64,000 bases of DNA from positions 62,001 through 126,000 of the forward strand of contig JAHJIJ010000027.1 of the NCBI GenBank assembly GCA_018823325.1, written 5' to 3'. Shown in pieces: positions 52,817 through 63,939 of the stretch. Position 1 is the first letter of the stretch, and every line of letters begins with the position of its first letter. Under the pieces are notes generated by a model that had not been told where the DNA came from, made no database searches, and was given only the letters and a program-made list of their open reading frames with translations. This DNA is from Alphaproteobacteria bacterium. Lineage in GTDB: Bacteria; Pseudomonadota; Alphaproteobacteria; Sphingomonadales; Sphingomonadaceae. The position numbers and the translations under genes are program-made.

Positions 52817-55800
52817 TCAGTCGTGCGACGCTTGATAATAGGATTGGAGCGACTTCACTTCAAGGGGACGTGCGCGCAACGCCTCGATTGCGTCCACCGC
52901 GGCCAGGCTTGCGGCTGCCGTGGTGAAGCTCGGCACCTTCCCGCGCAGAGCGCTCGTGCGGATCGCCTTGCTATCCTTGAGCGACTGCCAGCCCTCCGTG
53001 GTGTTGAAGATCAGGTCCACCTCGCCATCCGCAATCCTGTCAACGATATGCGGACGTCCTTGCGCGACCTTGTTTACCTTCTCGACGGTAAGTCCCTGTT
53101 CACTCAGAAAATCCGCCGTTCCGCCGGTTGCGATGATCCTGAACCCAAGCCCCGCAATCTTGCGCACACCGGGCAGGATGACGGTCTTGTCGCTATCCTT
53201 GACAGACACAAACACCGTACCGGTTTTGGGCAGCACCGTGCCGGCACCAATCTGCGCCTTGGCGAAGGCCGTCGCAAAATCGCTATCAATTCCCATCACT
53301 TCGCCGGTCGACTTCATTTCCGGCGAGAGCACCGGATCAACGCCGGGGAAGCGATTGAACGGGAAGACCGCCTCTTTGACCGCAATGTGCCGAATGGCGT
53401 TCCGGTCGATCTTAGGAAGATCGGCCAGCATCTCGCCAGCCATCACCCGCGCCGCAATCTTGGCAATGGGCGTGCCAATCGCCTTGGCGACAAATGGCAC
53501 CGTACGCGAGGCACGTGGATTGACCTCGATGAGATAGACCAGCCCGTCCTTGACCGCGAACTGGATGTTCATGAGGCCGCGAACCGAAAGCGCACGGGCC
53601 AGCACGTCCGTCTGCCGCTCGATCTCGGCAATGATATATTCCGGCAGGCTGTAAGGCGGCAGCGAGCAGGCGCTGTCACCGGAATGGACGCCCGCTTCCT
53701 CGATGTGCTGGAGAACACCGGCGACGACGACATCCTTGCCGTCGCACAGGGCATCCACGTCCACCTCAACGGCATCGCGCAGATACTGGTCAATCAGCAC
53801 CGGCGAGTCGCCCGAGACCTTCACGGCGGTGGCGATATATTCCTCAAGCTGCGCCTGCCCGTCCACAATCTCCATGGCGCGCCCACCCAGCACGTAGCTT
53901 GGGCGCATCAGCACGGGATAGCCAATACGATTGGCCACCGCGATCGCTTCTTCCCTGCTGCGCGCAATGCCATTGGCGGGCTGGAGCAAATCCAGCTTTT
54001 CGATCAGCCCGGCGAACCGCTCACGATCTTCGGCGAGGTCGATGGCGTCGGGCGAGGTGCCGAGGATCGGAATGCCCGCTTCTTCGAGCGCCTGGGCCAG
54101 CTTGAGCGGAGTCTGACCGCCAAACTGCACGATCACGCCGACGAGTTCGCCCTTCGACTGCTCGACGTGGAGGATCTCCAGCACGTCCTCGGCGGTCAGC
54201 GGCTCGAAATAGAGGCGGTCCGACGTGTCATAGTCCGTGCTCACCGTCTCCGGATTGCAGTTGATCATGATCGTCTCGTAGCCCGCATCTTCGAGCGCGA
54301 AGCAGGCGTGGCAGCAGCAATAATCGAACTCGATGCCCTGCCCGATCCGGTTGGGGCCACCGCCCAGGATCACGACCTTGCGGCGGTCGCTCGGCTGGCT
54401 TTCGTCCTCCGGTTCGCCGAAGGTCGGCGCTTCGTAAGTGGAGTACATATAAGGCGTTTTTGCCTCGAACTCCGCTGCGCAGGTGTCGATCCGCTTGAAC
54501 ACAGGCCGCACGCCAAGCTTATGGCGTGCCGCGCGCACCTCTTCCTCGGTGACACCGCCGGTCATTGCCTTCACCGCCTCATGGATCAGGCCCGATCCGC
54601 GCGCGATGCCACCCTCGTTTCCTGCCAGATTGGCGGATTTGAGCGCCAGCCAAGCCAGCCGCTTGTCGGAAAAGCCCATGGACTTGAGCTTGCGCATCGC
54701 ATCCGCATCGCGCGGCAGACCGTTTTCCAGCACGCCCTTTTCGGCTTCGACGATCTCTTCGAGACGCTGGAGGAACCAGGGGTCGAACTTGGCAACCGCG
54801 TGGATTTCCTCGACGCTCAGTCCCTCACGCAGCGCCTGCGCGGCGATCAGCAAGCGGTCGGGCGTGGGTTGGCCCAGCGCGGCGATGATATCTTCCTTCG
54901 GCGCGCCGACCAGATGCTCGACATGATCAAAGCCGGACAGCCCCGTCTCCAGGCCGCGAAGCGCTTTCTGCATGGATTCGTGGATGTTGCGGCCAATCGC
55001 CATCACTTCGCCCACGGACTTCATCGCCGTGCCCAGCAGCGGCTCGGCGCCCTTGAACTTCTCGAAGGCAAAGCGCGGGATCTTCGTGACGATATAGTCG
55101 ATCGTCGGCTCGAAGCTCGCCGGCGTCACGCCAGTGATATCGTTGGTGATCTCGTCCAGCGTGTAACCTACCGCCAGCTTGGCCGCGACCTTGGCGATGG
55201 GGAAGCCCGTCGCTTTCGAGGCCAGCGCCGAGGAGCGCGAGACGCGCGGGTTCATCTCGATGACGATCAGGCGGCCGTCCTTGGGATTGACTGCGAACTG
55301 AACGTTCGAACCACCTGTTTCCACGCCAATTTCGCGCAGCACCGCAATGCTGGCGTTGCGCATGATCTGATATTCCTTGTCGGTCAGCGTCAGCGCAGGC
55401 GCAACGGTGATGGAATCGCCCGTGTGGACGCCCATCGGATCGACATTCTCGATCGAGCAGATGATGATGCAATTGTCCGCGCGGTCGCGGACGACTTCCA
55501 TCTCATATTCCTTCCAGCCAAGCAGCGATTCCTCGATGAGGACTTCGGTGGTCGGCGAGGCATCGAGACCCGAGGTCACGATGCGCACGAACTCTTCCTT
55601 GTTATAGGCGACGCCGCCACCGGTGCCGCCCATGGTGAAGCTCGGGCGGATGATCGCCGGCAGACCAATGAATTCCAGCGCGGCCATCGCCTCGTCCATG
55701 CTGTGCGCAATGCGAGAGCGGGCACTCTCGAGGCCGATCTTGTCCATGGCGTCACGGAACTTCAGGCGGTCCTCCGCCTTGTCGATCGCCTCGGCATCCG

Positions 55801-56152
55801 CGCCGATCATCTGGACGCCATATTTCTCCAGCGTACCGTCGTTGAACAGCGCCAGCGCCGTGTTGAGCGCCGTCTGCCCACCCATCGTCGGCAGGATCGC
55901 GTCCGGGCGCTCCTTCTCGATGATCTTGGCGACAATCTCCGGCGTGATCGGCTCGACATAGGTTGCGTCCGCCATTTCCGGGTCGGTCATGATGGTCGCA
56001 GGGTTCGAGTTCACCAGAATGATCCGGTAGCCCTCTTCCTTCAGTGCCTTGCAGGCCTGCGTGCCCGAATAATCGAACTCGCACGCCTGGCCGATGATGA
56101 TCGGGCCAGCGCCGACGATGAGGATCGAGGAGATGTCTGTTCTTTTGGGCAT
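52817..56152 (-). CDS. carB: Carbamoyl phosphate synthase large subunit
   Basis: Makes carbamoyl phosphate for arginine and pyrimidine synthesis from bicarbonate, ammonia passed from CarA, and two ATP. The 1111-residue product has two homologous ATP-grasp halves ([10 protein letters not shown] and [14 protein letters not shown] in the first, [10 protein letters not shown] and [16 protein letters not shown] in the second), an oligomerisation domain between, and a C-terminal MGS-like allosteric domain ([14 protein letters not shown]). Its ATG shares bases with the stop of the small gene upstream (TGATG). In this operon carA and carB are separated by two small overlapping genes. Confidence 0.98.
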   Translation of the reverse strand: MPKRTDISSILIVGAGPIIIGQACEFDYSGTQACKALKEEGYRIILVNSNPATIMTDPEMADATYVEPITPEIVAKIIEKERPDAILPTMGGQTALNTALALFNDGTLEKYGVQMIGADAEAIDKAEDRLKFRDAMDKIGLESARSRIAHSMDEAMAALEFIGLPAIIRPSFTMGGTGGGVAYNKEEFVRIVTSGLDASPTTEVLIEESLLGWKEYEMEVVRDRADNCIIICSIENVDPMGVHTGDSITVAPALTLTDKEYQIMRNASIAVLREIGVETGGSNVQFAVNPKDGRLIVIEMNPRVSRSSALASKATGFPIAKVAAKLAVGYTLDEITNDITGVTPASFEPTIDYIVTKIPRFAFEKFKGAEPLLGTAMKSVGEVMAIGRNIHESMQKALRGLETGLSGFDHVEHLVGAPKEDIIAALGQPTPDRLLIAAQALREGLSVEEIHAVAKFDPWFLQRLEEIVEAEKGVLENGLPRDADAMRKLKSMGFSDKRLAWLALKSANLAGNEGGIARGSGLIHEAVKAMTGGVTEEEVRAARHKLGVRPVFKRIDTCAAEFEAKTPYMYSTYEAPTFGEPEDESQPSDRRKVVILGGGPNRIGQGIEFDYCCCHACFALEDAGYETIMINCNPETVSTDYDTSDRLYFEPLTAEDVLEILHVEQSKGELVGVIVQFGGQTPLKLAQALEEAGIPILGTSPDAIDLAEDRERFAGLIEKLDLLQPANGIARSREEAIAVANRIGYPVLMRPSYVLGGRAMEIVDGQAQLEEYIATAVKVSGDSPVLIDQYLRDAVEVDVDALCDGKDVVVAGVLQHIEEAGVHSGDSACSLPPYSLPEYIIAEIERQTDVLARALSVRGLMNIQFAVKDGLVYLIEVNPRASRTVPFVAKAIGTPIAKIAARVMAGEMLADLPKIDRNAIRHIAVKEAVFPFNRFPGVDPVLSPEMKSTGEVMGIDSDFATAFAKAQIGAGTVLPKTGTVFVSVKDSDKTVILPGVRKIAGLGFRIIATGGTADFLSEQGLTVEKVNKVAQGRPHIVDRIADGEVDLIFNTTEGWQSLKDSKAIRTSALRGKVPSFTTAAASLAAVDAIEALRARPLEVKSLQSYYQASHD

Positions 56153-56436
56153 CAGTTCTTCTTAGCCTTGGACGTGGCTTCATTTCCGGTGAAGCCAAGG
56201 TGCAATTCGGGGCGTTCTTTGATTTTCGTCAGGACGCACTGGAAAGCGCTGTTTTCGCTGACGGTCGGCAATTGGCCCGTGGTGAGCATCACGAGCTCGA
56301 CCTGATTTTTGTCATGCGCAATCAGGCGCACGACGGGTTCCGCCCTGCATCGCGCCACGACGTAATCGAGCTGACGCTGGAGCTGAGGCAGATCGGTTGG
56401 CAACGCCGCAGCAAACAAGATGGCGATGCCGATCAA
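56152..56436 (-). CDS. Small exported protein between rraB and carB
   Basis: No family recognised. From TTG 56436 the product is 94 residues with a signal-like N-terminus ([17 protein letters not shown]), followed by a soluble part with two cysteines ([17 protein letters not shown]), a possible disulfide. TTG 56436 is chosen because it overlaps the rraB stop as TTGA and has GGGGG upstream; TTG 56463 would add nine residues. The stop overlaps the carB start. The tight coupling at both ends shows that it is expressed with carAB. Its function cannot be told from sequence. Confidence 0.6.
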   Translation of the reverse strand: MIGIAILFAAALPTDLPQLQRQLDYVVARCRAEPVVRLIAHDKNQVELVMLTTGQLPTVSENSAFQCVLTKIKERPELHLGFTGNEATSKAKKN

Positions 56437-56801
56437 TGCACTGCCCCCGTCTGCGCTTCGCAACCCCAGCCGTCATATTCGACATCGAACATCATTTCGA
56501 TCTGGATGCATTTGCGGGTGATCGCGCGGATCGAGTCCTCGTCCACGGCGGATTCGCATTCGAGGAACAGATAATGCTCGCCATCCTCGCCGACTTCGCG
56601 GTCCAGTTCGACGAAACCGAATTGACTGGCGACATTCAGCACCCGCTCGAAATTTTCTTCGGTTCCGCGAAAACTCACATCGACCGGGCGCGGTTGCTTC
56701 GCCCTGTCACCATTGGCGGCAAGCTGGACGAGAACATCCTTGTCGGCGTCCCATTCTGCTTCCAGCCGGGCGGGGTCGACCTGAGGGAACTTGAGGCTCA
56801 C
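56433..56801 (-). CDS. rraB: RraB-family ribonuclease E inhibitor-like protein
   Basis: RraB proteins bind RNase E and alter its cleavage choices. The 122-residue product has the family layout: VLVQLAANGDRAKQPRPVDVSF near residues 23-45 in pieces, FGFVELDREVGEDG, then SIRAITRKCIQIEMMFDVEYDGWGCE, where YDGWGC is the hallmark. Start GTG 56801 overlaps the carA stop (GTGA). The location inside the carAB operon is unusual and ties its expression to pyrimidine/arginine supply. The inhibitor role is by family only. Confidence 0.8.
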   Translation of the reverse strand: MSLKFPQVDPARLEAEWDADKDVLVQLAANGDRAKQPRPVDVSFRGTEENFERVLNVASQFGFVELDREVGEDGEHYLFLECESAVDEDSIRAITRKCIQIEMMFDVEYDGWGCEAQTGAVH

Positions 56802-57958
56802 TTGCTCAATCCCTCAACAAACCGCTGGAACAGGTAGAAGCTGTCCTGCGGCCCCGGCGAGGCCTCGGGGTGATATTGCACGGCGAAGGCCAGCTTGTCG
56901 GTGAAGGCGATGCCGCAGTTGGAGCCATCGAACAGGCTCACATGCGTCTCGACGACATTGGCGGGCAGCGTCGCCGTATCGACTGCAAAGCCATGGTTCA
57001 TGGACGTGATTTCCACCACCCCGTCTTCAAGCCGTTTGACCGGATGATTGGCGCCGCGATGCCCCTGATGCATCTTTGCGGTCTTCGCGCCCGCCGCGAG
57101 CGCGAGTAGCTGATGACCAAGGCAGATGCCGAAGATCGGCATATTCTCATCGAGCAGCTTGCGGATGACGGGCACGGCATAATCCGCCGTCGCAGCCGGA
57201 TCGCCCGGACCGTTGGAAAGGAACACGCCGGCAGGGCTGAGCGCCTTCACCTGCTCGTAGGTCGCCGTTGCTGGCAGCACCGTCACTTTGGCGCCGGCCT
57301 TCACCAGATTGCGGAAGATATTATCCTTGGCGCCATAATCGATCGCGACGACATGGGGCCGCTCGCCCGCTTCCATCGCCTCGTAGCCAAAGCCGAGCCG
57401 CCAGGCACCACCGGTCCAGTCGCGCTGCTCGCCGGTTACTTCGATGGCGAGATCCATGCCTTCCAGCCCCGGCCAGGCCTTTGCCTTCTCGTGCAGCGCA
57501 GCCAGATCGAACTTGCCTTCCGGATCATGCGCGATCGCGACATTGGGCGCGCCCTTCTCGCGGATCATGCGGGTCACGGCGCGGGTATCCACACCGGCAA
57601 GACCGATACGCCCATTCGCCTTGAGCCACGCATCGAATGGCTCGACATTGCGGAAGTTGGACGGCGCCGTCACATCCTCGCGCACCACACAGCCCAGTGC
57701 CCAAGGCGTCTTGCATTCCACGTCTTCGGCATTGGTGCCGACATTGCCGATGTGCGGGAAGGTGAAGGTAATGATCTGCCCGGCAAAGCTCGGGTCGGTC
57801 ATGATCTCCTGATAGCCGGTCATCGCGGTGTGGAAGCACAATTCGCCCACCGCATCGCCCTGCGCGCCGAAGCCGCGGCCGAAGATGACGGTGCCATCGG
57901 CTAGAACCAATACCCCCGTCGCTCCTTTGGGCACGGTCGGGTATCTGGCGTTCGCCAT
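56798..57958 (-). CDS. carA: Carbamoyl phosphate synthase small subunit
   Basis: Glutamine amidotransferase subunit that delivers ammonia to CarB. The 386-residue product has the N-terminal CarA domain (VLVLADGTVIFGRGFG, FHTAMTGYQEI) and a class I amidotransferase domain with the catalytic cysteine in FGICLGHQLLALA and a C-terminal QYHPEASPGP His-Glu pair. ATG 57958 is chosen over an in-frame start at 58027 because the family sequence begins there; AGGACC is upstream. It is first in the four-gene operon carA-rraB-orf-carB. The 161-bp gap 57959-58119 is shared with the divergent yqeY gene. Confidence 0.97.
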   Translation of the reverse strand: MANARYPTVPKGATGVLVLADGTVIFGRGFGAQGDAVGELCFHTAMTGYQEIMTDPSFAGQIITFTFPHIGNVGTNAEDVECKTPWALGCVVREDVTAPSNFRNVEPFDAWLKANGRIGLAGVDTRAVTRMIREKGAPNVAIAHDPEGKFDLAALHEKAKAWPGLEGMDLAIEVTGEQRDWTGGAWRLGFGYEAMEAGERPHVVAIDYGAKDNIFRNLVKAGAKVTVLPATATYEQVKALSPAGVFLSNGPGDPAATADYAVPVIRKLLDENMPIFGICLGHQLLALAAGAKTAKMHQGHRGANHPVKRLEDGVVEITSMNHGFAVDTATLPANVVETHVSLFDGSNCGIAFTDKLAFAVQYHPEASPGPQDSFYLFQRFVEGLSK

Positions 57959-58119
57959 GGCTGTCTGGTCCTTCGCTTTTTGCTTTCTGGCAGGCGCCCC
58001 AAGCGCCCGGTTAAACGGCCGGCTCACTATGGGTTCGCACCTGCACGGTCAATCTATTAAAAAAATCGGATGGCGCCTATATCTGTTCCTTTCCAGCAAG
58101 GTGACTCGGAGACAACGTG

Positions 58120-58572
58120 ATGATTCGCGACGGCATCAAGGCTGCCCAGATCGAGGCGATGAAGGCCGGCGACAAGGGCCGACTGGCAGCTGTACGCCTG
58201 ATCCTCGCCAAGTTGAAGGACCGCGACATCGAATTGCGCACCGCCACCAGCGTGCCGGATGATGACACAATTGTGGTCGACGTGCTCCAGAAGATGGTCA
58301 AGCAGCGCCGCGAATCGATCGCCATATTCGAGACTGGCGGCCGCGCCGAACTCGCCGCGCAGGAGCAGGCCGAGCTGGAGGTGATCGAAAGCTTCCTGCC
58401 CAAGCAGATGAGCGAGGACGAAACTCGCGCCGCCATCGAGTCGATCAAGGCCGAGGTGGGCGCCTCCTCCGTCAAGGACATGGGCAAGGTGATTGCCCTG
58501 CTCAAGGAGCGCCATGGCACCGTGCTGGACATGAGCAAGGCGAGCGGACTGGTGAAAGCGGCGCTGGGGTGA
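58120..58572 (+). CDS. GatB/YqeY domain protein
   Basis: Stand-alone homologue of the tRNA-binding tail of GatB, of unknown function but widely conserved. The 150-residue helical product has RDGIKAAQIEAMKAGDKGRL, RLILAKLKDRDIEL, the VVDVLQKMVKQRRESI segment and the C-terminal MGKVIALLKERHG...DMSKASGLVK, all typical. GGAG lies 8 nt before ATG 58120; GTG 58117 is the alternative. In many alphaproteobacteria this gene is followed directly by dnaG and rpoD; here a DUF559 element intervenes. Confidence 0.9.
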   Translation: MIRDGIKAAQIEAMKAGDKGRLAAVRLILAKLKDRDIELRTATSVPDDDTIVVDVLQKMVKQRRESIAIFETGGRAELAAQEQAELEVIESFLPKQMSEDETRAAIESIKAEVGASSVKDMGKVIALLKERHGTVLDMSKASGLVKAALG

Positions 58573-58606
58573 TTGCGGGGATGGAGGCTGGCGGCGCTTC
58601 CTCATT

Positions 58607-58642
58607 CTCCCCTCCCGCATGCGGGAGGGGTCGGGGGAGGGC
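58607..58642 (+). repeat. Left 36-bp inverted repeat of the DUF559 unit
   Basis: 36 bp made of a perfect 22-bp palindrome (58609-58630) and a G-rich tail. It is repeated, inverted, at 58985-59020 with one mismatch at the palindrome centre. Its tail ends directly at the ATG of the DUF559 gene and contains GGGGGAGGG, which serves as the ribosome-binding site. Confidence 0.9.
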
Positions 58643-59050
58643 ATGACCTGGCCCAACCGCGCCAACACCCATCGCGCGCGCGAACTTCGCAATAGTGCGA
58701 CAGACGCCGAGCGCAGGCTCTGGACTACCCTCAGTAATCGCAAGGTGGCCGGCATCCGGTTCAACCGGCAGGTCTGCATAGGCCCTTATGTCTGCGATTT
58801 CGTCGCACGCACGCCGAGGCTGATCGTCGAAGTCGATGGCGGCCAACACGACGAAGACCACGAGCGGGACGAAGCGCGATCCGCCTGGCTTGAAGCGCAA
58901 GGCTATCACGTGCTGCGCTTCTGGAATCATGATGTGCTGGGCAATGTCGAAGGGGTAGCGCAAGAGATCGAGAGGGCGCTTGCCGCCCTCCCCCGACCCC
59001 TCCCGCAAGCGGGAGGGGAGCTATCCGTTTCCGAGGGGCAAATGAAATGA
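58643..59050 (+). CDS. DUF559 endonuclease-like protein
   Basis: VSR/PD-(D/E)xK-like nuclease fold protein. The 135-residue product has the DUF559 core: RNSATDAERRLW, GIRFNRQVCIGPYVCDFVA, LIVEVDGGQHDED with Asp/Glu/Asp acidic residues, and YHVLRFWNHDV. The last 20 residues include LPRPLPQAGGE, which is the translated right-hand repeat. ATG 58643 follows the left repeat directly; an ATG at 58619 lies within the repeat palindrome and would add eight residues. The stop overlaps the dnaG start as ATGA, so primase translation may be coupled to it. Activity and targets are unknown. Confidence 0.82.
   Translation: MTWPNRANTHRARELRNSATDAERRLWTTLSNRKVAGIRFNRQVCIGPYVCDFVARTPRLIVEVDGGQHDEDHERDEARSAWLEAQGYHVLRFWNHDVLGNVEGVAQEIERALAALPRPLPQAGGELSVSEGQMK
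58985..59020 (-). repeat. Right 36-bp inverted repeat of the DUF559 unit
   Basis: Inverted copy of 58607-58642 with one mismatch (GCTTGC against GCATGC at the centre, read in the same orientation). It lies inside the 3' end of the DUF559 gene and encodes its PRPLPQAGGE stretch. No other copy occurs in this window. Confidence 0.9.
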
Positions 59051-60912
59051 GCCTCACCCCGCAATGGCTGGACGAGCTGCGCGCCCGCACCACCCTCTCC
59101 ACCCTGATCGGCAAGACCATCAAGGTCCAGAAGGCCGGGCGCGAGTACAAGGCCTGCTGCCCGTTCCACAATGAGAAGACGCCCAGCTTTACGATCAACG
59201 ACGAGAAGGGCTTCTATCACTGCTTCGGCTGCGGCGCTCACGGCGACGCCATCCGTTGGATGACCGACCAGCGCGGCCTCCCCTTCCTGGACGCTGTGAA
59301 GGAACTTGCTGTCGCCGCCGGTATGGAACTCCCCGCGCCCCATCCCCGCGCAGCGAAGCGAGCCGAGCAGGCAAAATCGCTTCATGACGTCACCGCCGCC
59401 GCGCAGAACTGGTTCGAGGACCAGCTCGGTAGTCTCGATGGCGCCGAAGCCCGCGCCTATCTCCAGAAACGCGGCCTGACCGACGCTACGCGTCGCGCTT
59501 TTAGCCTTGGTTTCGCGCCGGATAGTCGCGGCAAGCTCAAGACCGCCTTGCGCGATTTCCCCGAGGAGATGCTGGTCGAGGCCGGCATGCTCATCAAGCC
59601 CGAGGACGAGAAGCGCGAGAGCTATGATCGCTTCCGTGGTCGTCTGATGATCCCCATCCGAGATCAGCGCGGGCGGGTGATTGCCTTTGGGGGCCGCATC
59701 CTGGGGCAAGGTGAGCCCAAATATCTCAACTCCCCCGAGACGCCGTTGTTCGACAAGGGGCGCACGCTCTACAATCTCGACAAGGCCGCGCCCGCCGCCC
59801 GCAAATCGGGCCGGATCATCGTGGTTGAAGGCTATATGGACGTGATCGCCATTGCCCAGGCCGGCATTGCGGAAGCGGTCGCGCCGCTCGGCACCGCCCT
59901 CACCGAGCCGCAGATCGAGAAGCTGTGGAGCATGGTCGAGACGCCGATCCTGTGCTTCGATGGCGACAGCGCCGGCCAGCGTGCCGCGATCCGCGCAGCC
60001 CATCGCGCCCTGCCGCTGCTCCGTCCGGGCCACAGCCTTGCCTTCGCGATCCTGCCGGCAGGGCAGGATCCCGACGATCTGCTCCGCGCCGAGGGCCTCA
60101 AGGCGTTCGAGGCGATCCTCTCAGCAGCAATCCCGCTGGCCGACCTCATCTGGCGCAGCGAGCATGATGCTGTCCCCCTCGCTACGCCTGAAGAGCGCGC
60201 CGGCCTCAAGCAGCGCCTCGGCGCCCTCACCGCCACAATTGCCGATGGCGACATTCGGGCGCTTTATGGCCGCCTGTTCAAGGAGCGTTACGACGCACTG
60301 TTCTTCGCGCCCAGAAGCACGCCGCCCCGCTTCAGCGGCAAGCCGAATTTGCGCGGGGGCACCATGAAGGGCGGACGCTGGATCGCGCCGCCACCGCCTG
60401 CGACGCAGGATGCCATGGCCATCCGCGAAACCGGGGCGGATCAACTGTTGCTCCGGGCCGTTCTTGCCGGACTTCTGCGCTTTCCCGGCGAGATCGTCAC
60501 GCACCGCGAGGCACTTTCCAGCCTCGTCCCCAGCGATTCGGGGCTGGCGAATTTGCTCGATGCGCTGCTCGAAGCGGCAGATCGCCAAGAAACTGTTGAA
60601 ACCGAGGCGCTCCTTACCATATTGGGCAGCACTGAGCTGTATAATATGGCGAAGGGGTTGCTCCGCGCCGATGCGCTGCATTTCACCTTCACCCAGGCCG
60701 AAGCCGAAGGATGGCGCGCACAGCGTGATCTGGCCGAAGCGATCGGGGTGCTGGTGGCTATGCCGCGGATCGAGGCGGAACTGGTGGCGGCGACGCGGGC
60801 GATGGCAGAGAATCTGGACGAGGCGAGTTTCGCCCGCCAGCAGTCCTTGCGCAAGCTCAAGGAAGATCTGGCAGCGAGAGCTGCCGAACTGGCCCAACCC
60901 CCGGAAGAATGA
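59047..60912 (+). CDS. dnaG: DNA primase
   Basis: Synthesises RNA primers at the replication fork. The 621-residue product has the N-terminal CHC2 zinc site (Cys38, His41, Cys59, Cys62 in CPFH and CFGC), the catalytic core with FRGRLMIPIRDQRGRVIAFGGR, the TOPRIM segment VVEGYMDVIAIAQ and CFDGDSAGQ, and a C-terminal DnaB-interacting helical domain. Its ATG overlaps the DUF559 stop (ATGA), and GAGGGG is about 7-12 nt upstream. It is followed at 48 bp by rpoD, the usual dnaG-rpoD pair. Confidence 0.98.
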   Translation: MSLTPQWLDELRARTTLSTLIGKTIKVQKAGREYKACCPFHNEKTPSFTINDEKGFYHCFGCGAHGDAIRWMTDQRGLPFLDAVKELAVAAGMELPAPHPRAAKRAEQAKSLHDVTAAAQNWFEDQLGSLDGAEARAYLQKRGLTDATRRAFSLGFAPDSRGKLKTALRDFPEEMLVEAGMLIKPEDEKRESYDRFRGRLMIPIRDQRGRVIAFGGRILGQGEPKYLNSPETPLFDKGRTLYNLDKAAPAARKSGRIIVVEGYMDVIAIAQAGIAEAVAPLGTALTEPQIEKLWSMVETPILCFDGDSAGQRAAIRAAHRALPLLRPGHSLAFAILPAGQDPDDLLRAEGLKAFEAILSAAIPLADLIWRSEHDAVPLATPEERAGLKQRLGALTATIADGDIRALYGRLFKERYDALFFAPRSTPPRFSGKPNLRGGTMKGGRWIAPPPPATQDAMAIRETGADQLLLRAVLAGLLRFPGEIVTHREALSSLVPSDSGLANLLDALLEAADRQETVETEALLTILGSTELYNMAKGLLRADALHFTFTQAEAEGWRAQRDLAEAIGVLVAMPRIEAELVAATRAMAENLDEASFARQQSLRKLKEDLAARAAELAQPPEE

Positions 60913-60960
60913 ACAAACAGGCCCGCGCGGTTGCGCGATTGGCCCGGAGCAAGGCAACGC

Positions 60961-63009
<2,049 letters not shown>

Positions 63010-63063
63010 CGGCATTGCAACCTTGGGTCGGCATCGGCCATCCTCTTTCAACCCGAATGGAGA

Positions 63064-63816
63064 ATGGACGCGATGCCGACAGAAGCTGGCCAATCGCTGC
63101 TGAACACTTTCGACCGTGTCCGCATTATCAACCTGAAGCATCGTAGCGACCGACGCCGCGAGATCGAAAGCGAACTGACGCGCTTCGGCCTCGCCGTCGA
63201 TGGAGAAGCCATTGCGTTCCACGAGGCGTGCCGCCCCGAATCTGCGGGGAGCTTTCCTTCAGTTGGAGCGCGCGGCTGCTTCCTCAGCCACCTTGGCGTG
63301 CTTGAAGAAGCACTAGCAGCCGGCACACAACATCTGCTCATTCTGGAAGACGATCTCGATTTCTCGACAGATGCCGAGGTCAGACTTCCGCTCACGCTGG
63401 CGCGGCTATCCCAAACAAACTGGGCCATATTCTATGGCGGTCACGAGCAGTATCCCGGCCCGCTCGATGGAGAATTGCTGGTCAAGGCCGACCGGAACGG
63501 GCGTATTCGGACCACACATTTTATCGCTCTGACACGACCCGCAATCGAAGCTACAGTTCCGTACTTGCGCCGAATGCTGTCCCGTGAGCCGGGCGATCCC
63601 GCAGGAGGCCCGATGCATGTCGATGGCGCTTACTCCTGGTTTCGGGAGAGCCGTCCCGACCTGGAAACCTGGCTTGCCGTTCCGGTACTGGGCGACCAGC
63701 GCCCCTCCAGAACCGATATCGCGCAACCCGGCCTGCTTGACCGGCTTCCGCTATTAAGCGCTCTGGTGAGCCAAATCAGGCGTGCGAAACGCAGCTGGAG
63801 CCGGTCCGTTCGATAA
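63064..63816 (+). CDS. GT25-type glycosyltransferase
   Basis: Probable LPS or capsule sugar transferase of family 25. The 250-residue product has the N-terminal RVRIINLKHRSDRRREIESEL, GARGCFLSHLGVLEEAL, and the acidic LLILEDDLDF motif that binds the metal/nucleotide-sugar, then HVDGAYSWF. A short basic tail follows. ATG 63064 is used; ATG 63073 is an alternative. It starts 54 bp after rpoD. The next gene, cut by the window edge, gives no context for the glycan. Confidence 0.85.
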   Translation: MDAMPTEAGQSLLNTFDRVRIINLKHRSDRRREIESELTRFGLAVDGEAIAFHEACRPESAGSFPSVGARGCFLSHLGVLEEALAAGTQHLLILEDDLDFSTDAEVRLPLTLARLSQTNWAIFYGGHEQYPGPLDGELLVKADRNGRIRTTHFIALTRPAIEATVPYLRRMLSREPGDPAGGPMHVDGAYSWFRESRPDLETWLAVPVLGDQRPSRTDIAQPGLLDRLPLLSALVSQIRRAKRSWSRSVR

Positions 63817-63939
63817 GCCCGACACCTGCGCCGGAATGGGACATCGCGCCCTGCCACCCAAGCACCTTTTCAACATCTTGTTAACCCGCCGCGCATAGAC
63901 GGGTGCAGGGGGCAGTTGTCGGCCGAAGGGTGCGACAGA

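Larger units (their letters stand above)
58607..59020 (+). mobile_element. 414-bp DUF559 nuclease unit bounded by inverted repeats (putative)
   Basis: A single small nuclease gene bracketed by 36-bp near-identical inverted repeats, inserted between yqeY and dnaG, two genes usually adjacent in this group. The layout resembles REP/RAYT-type domesticated repeat systems or a minimal mobile unit. Target-site duplication was not found. Mobility is inference. Confidence 0.5.

Noticed and set aside
52823-56305. 1160-codon plus-strand frame opposite carB
   Set aside because: Arg/His-rich shadow sequence; carB on the minus strand is complete and unmistakable.
63880-63900. TTAACC-type half-site (CtrA-like) before the last partial gene
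   Set aside because: Only one half-site is present; a single short match in AT-rich DNA is not enough.
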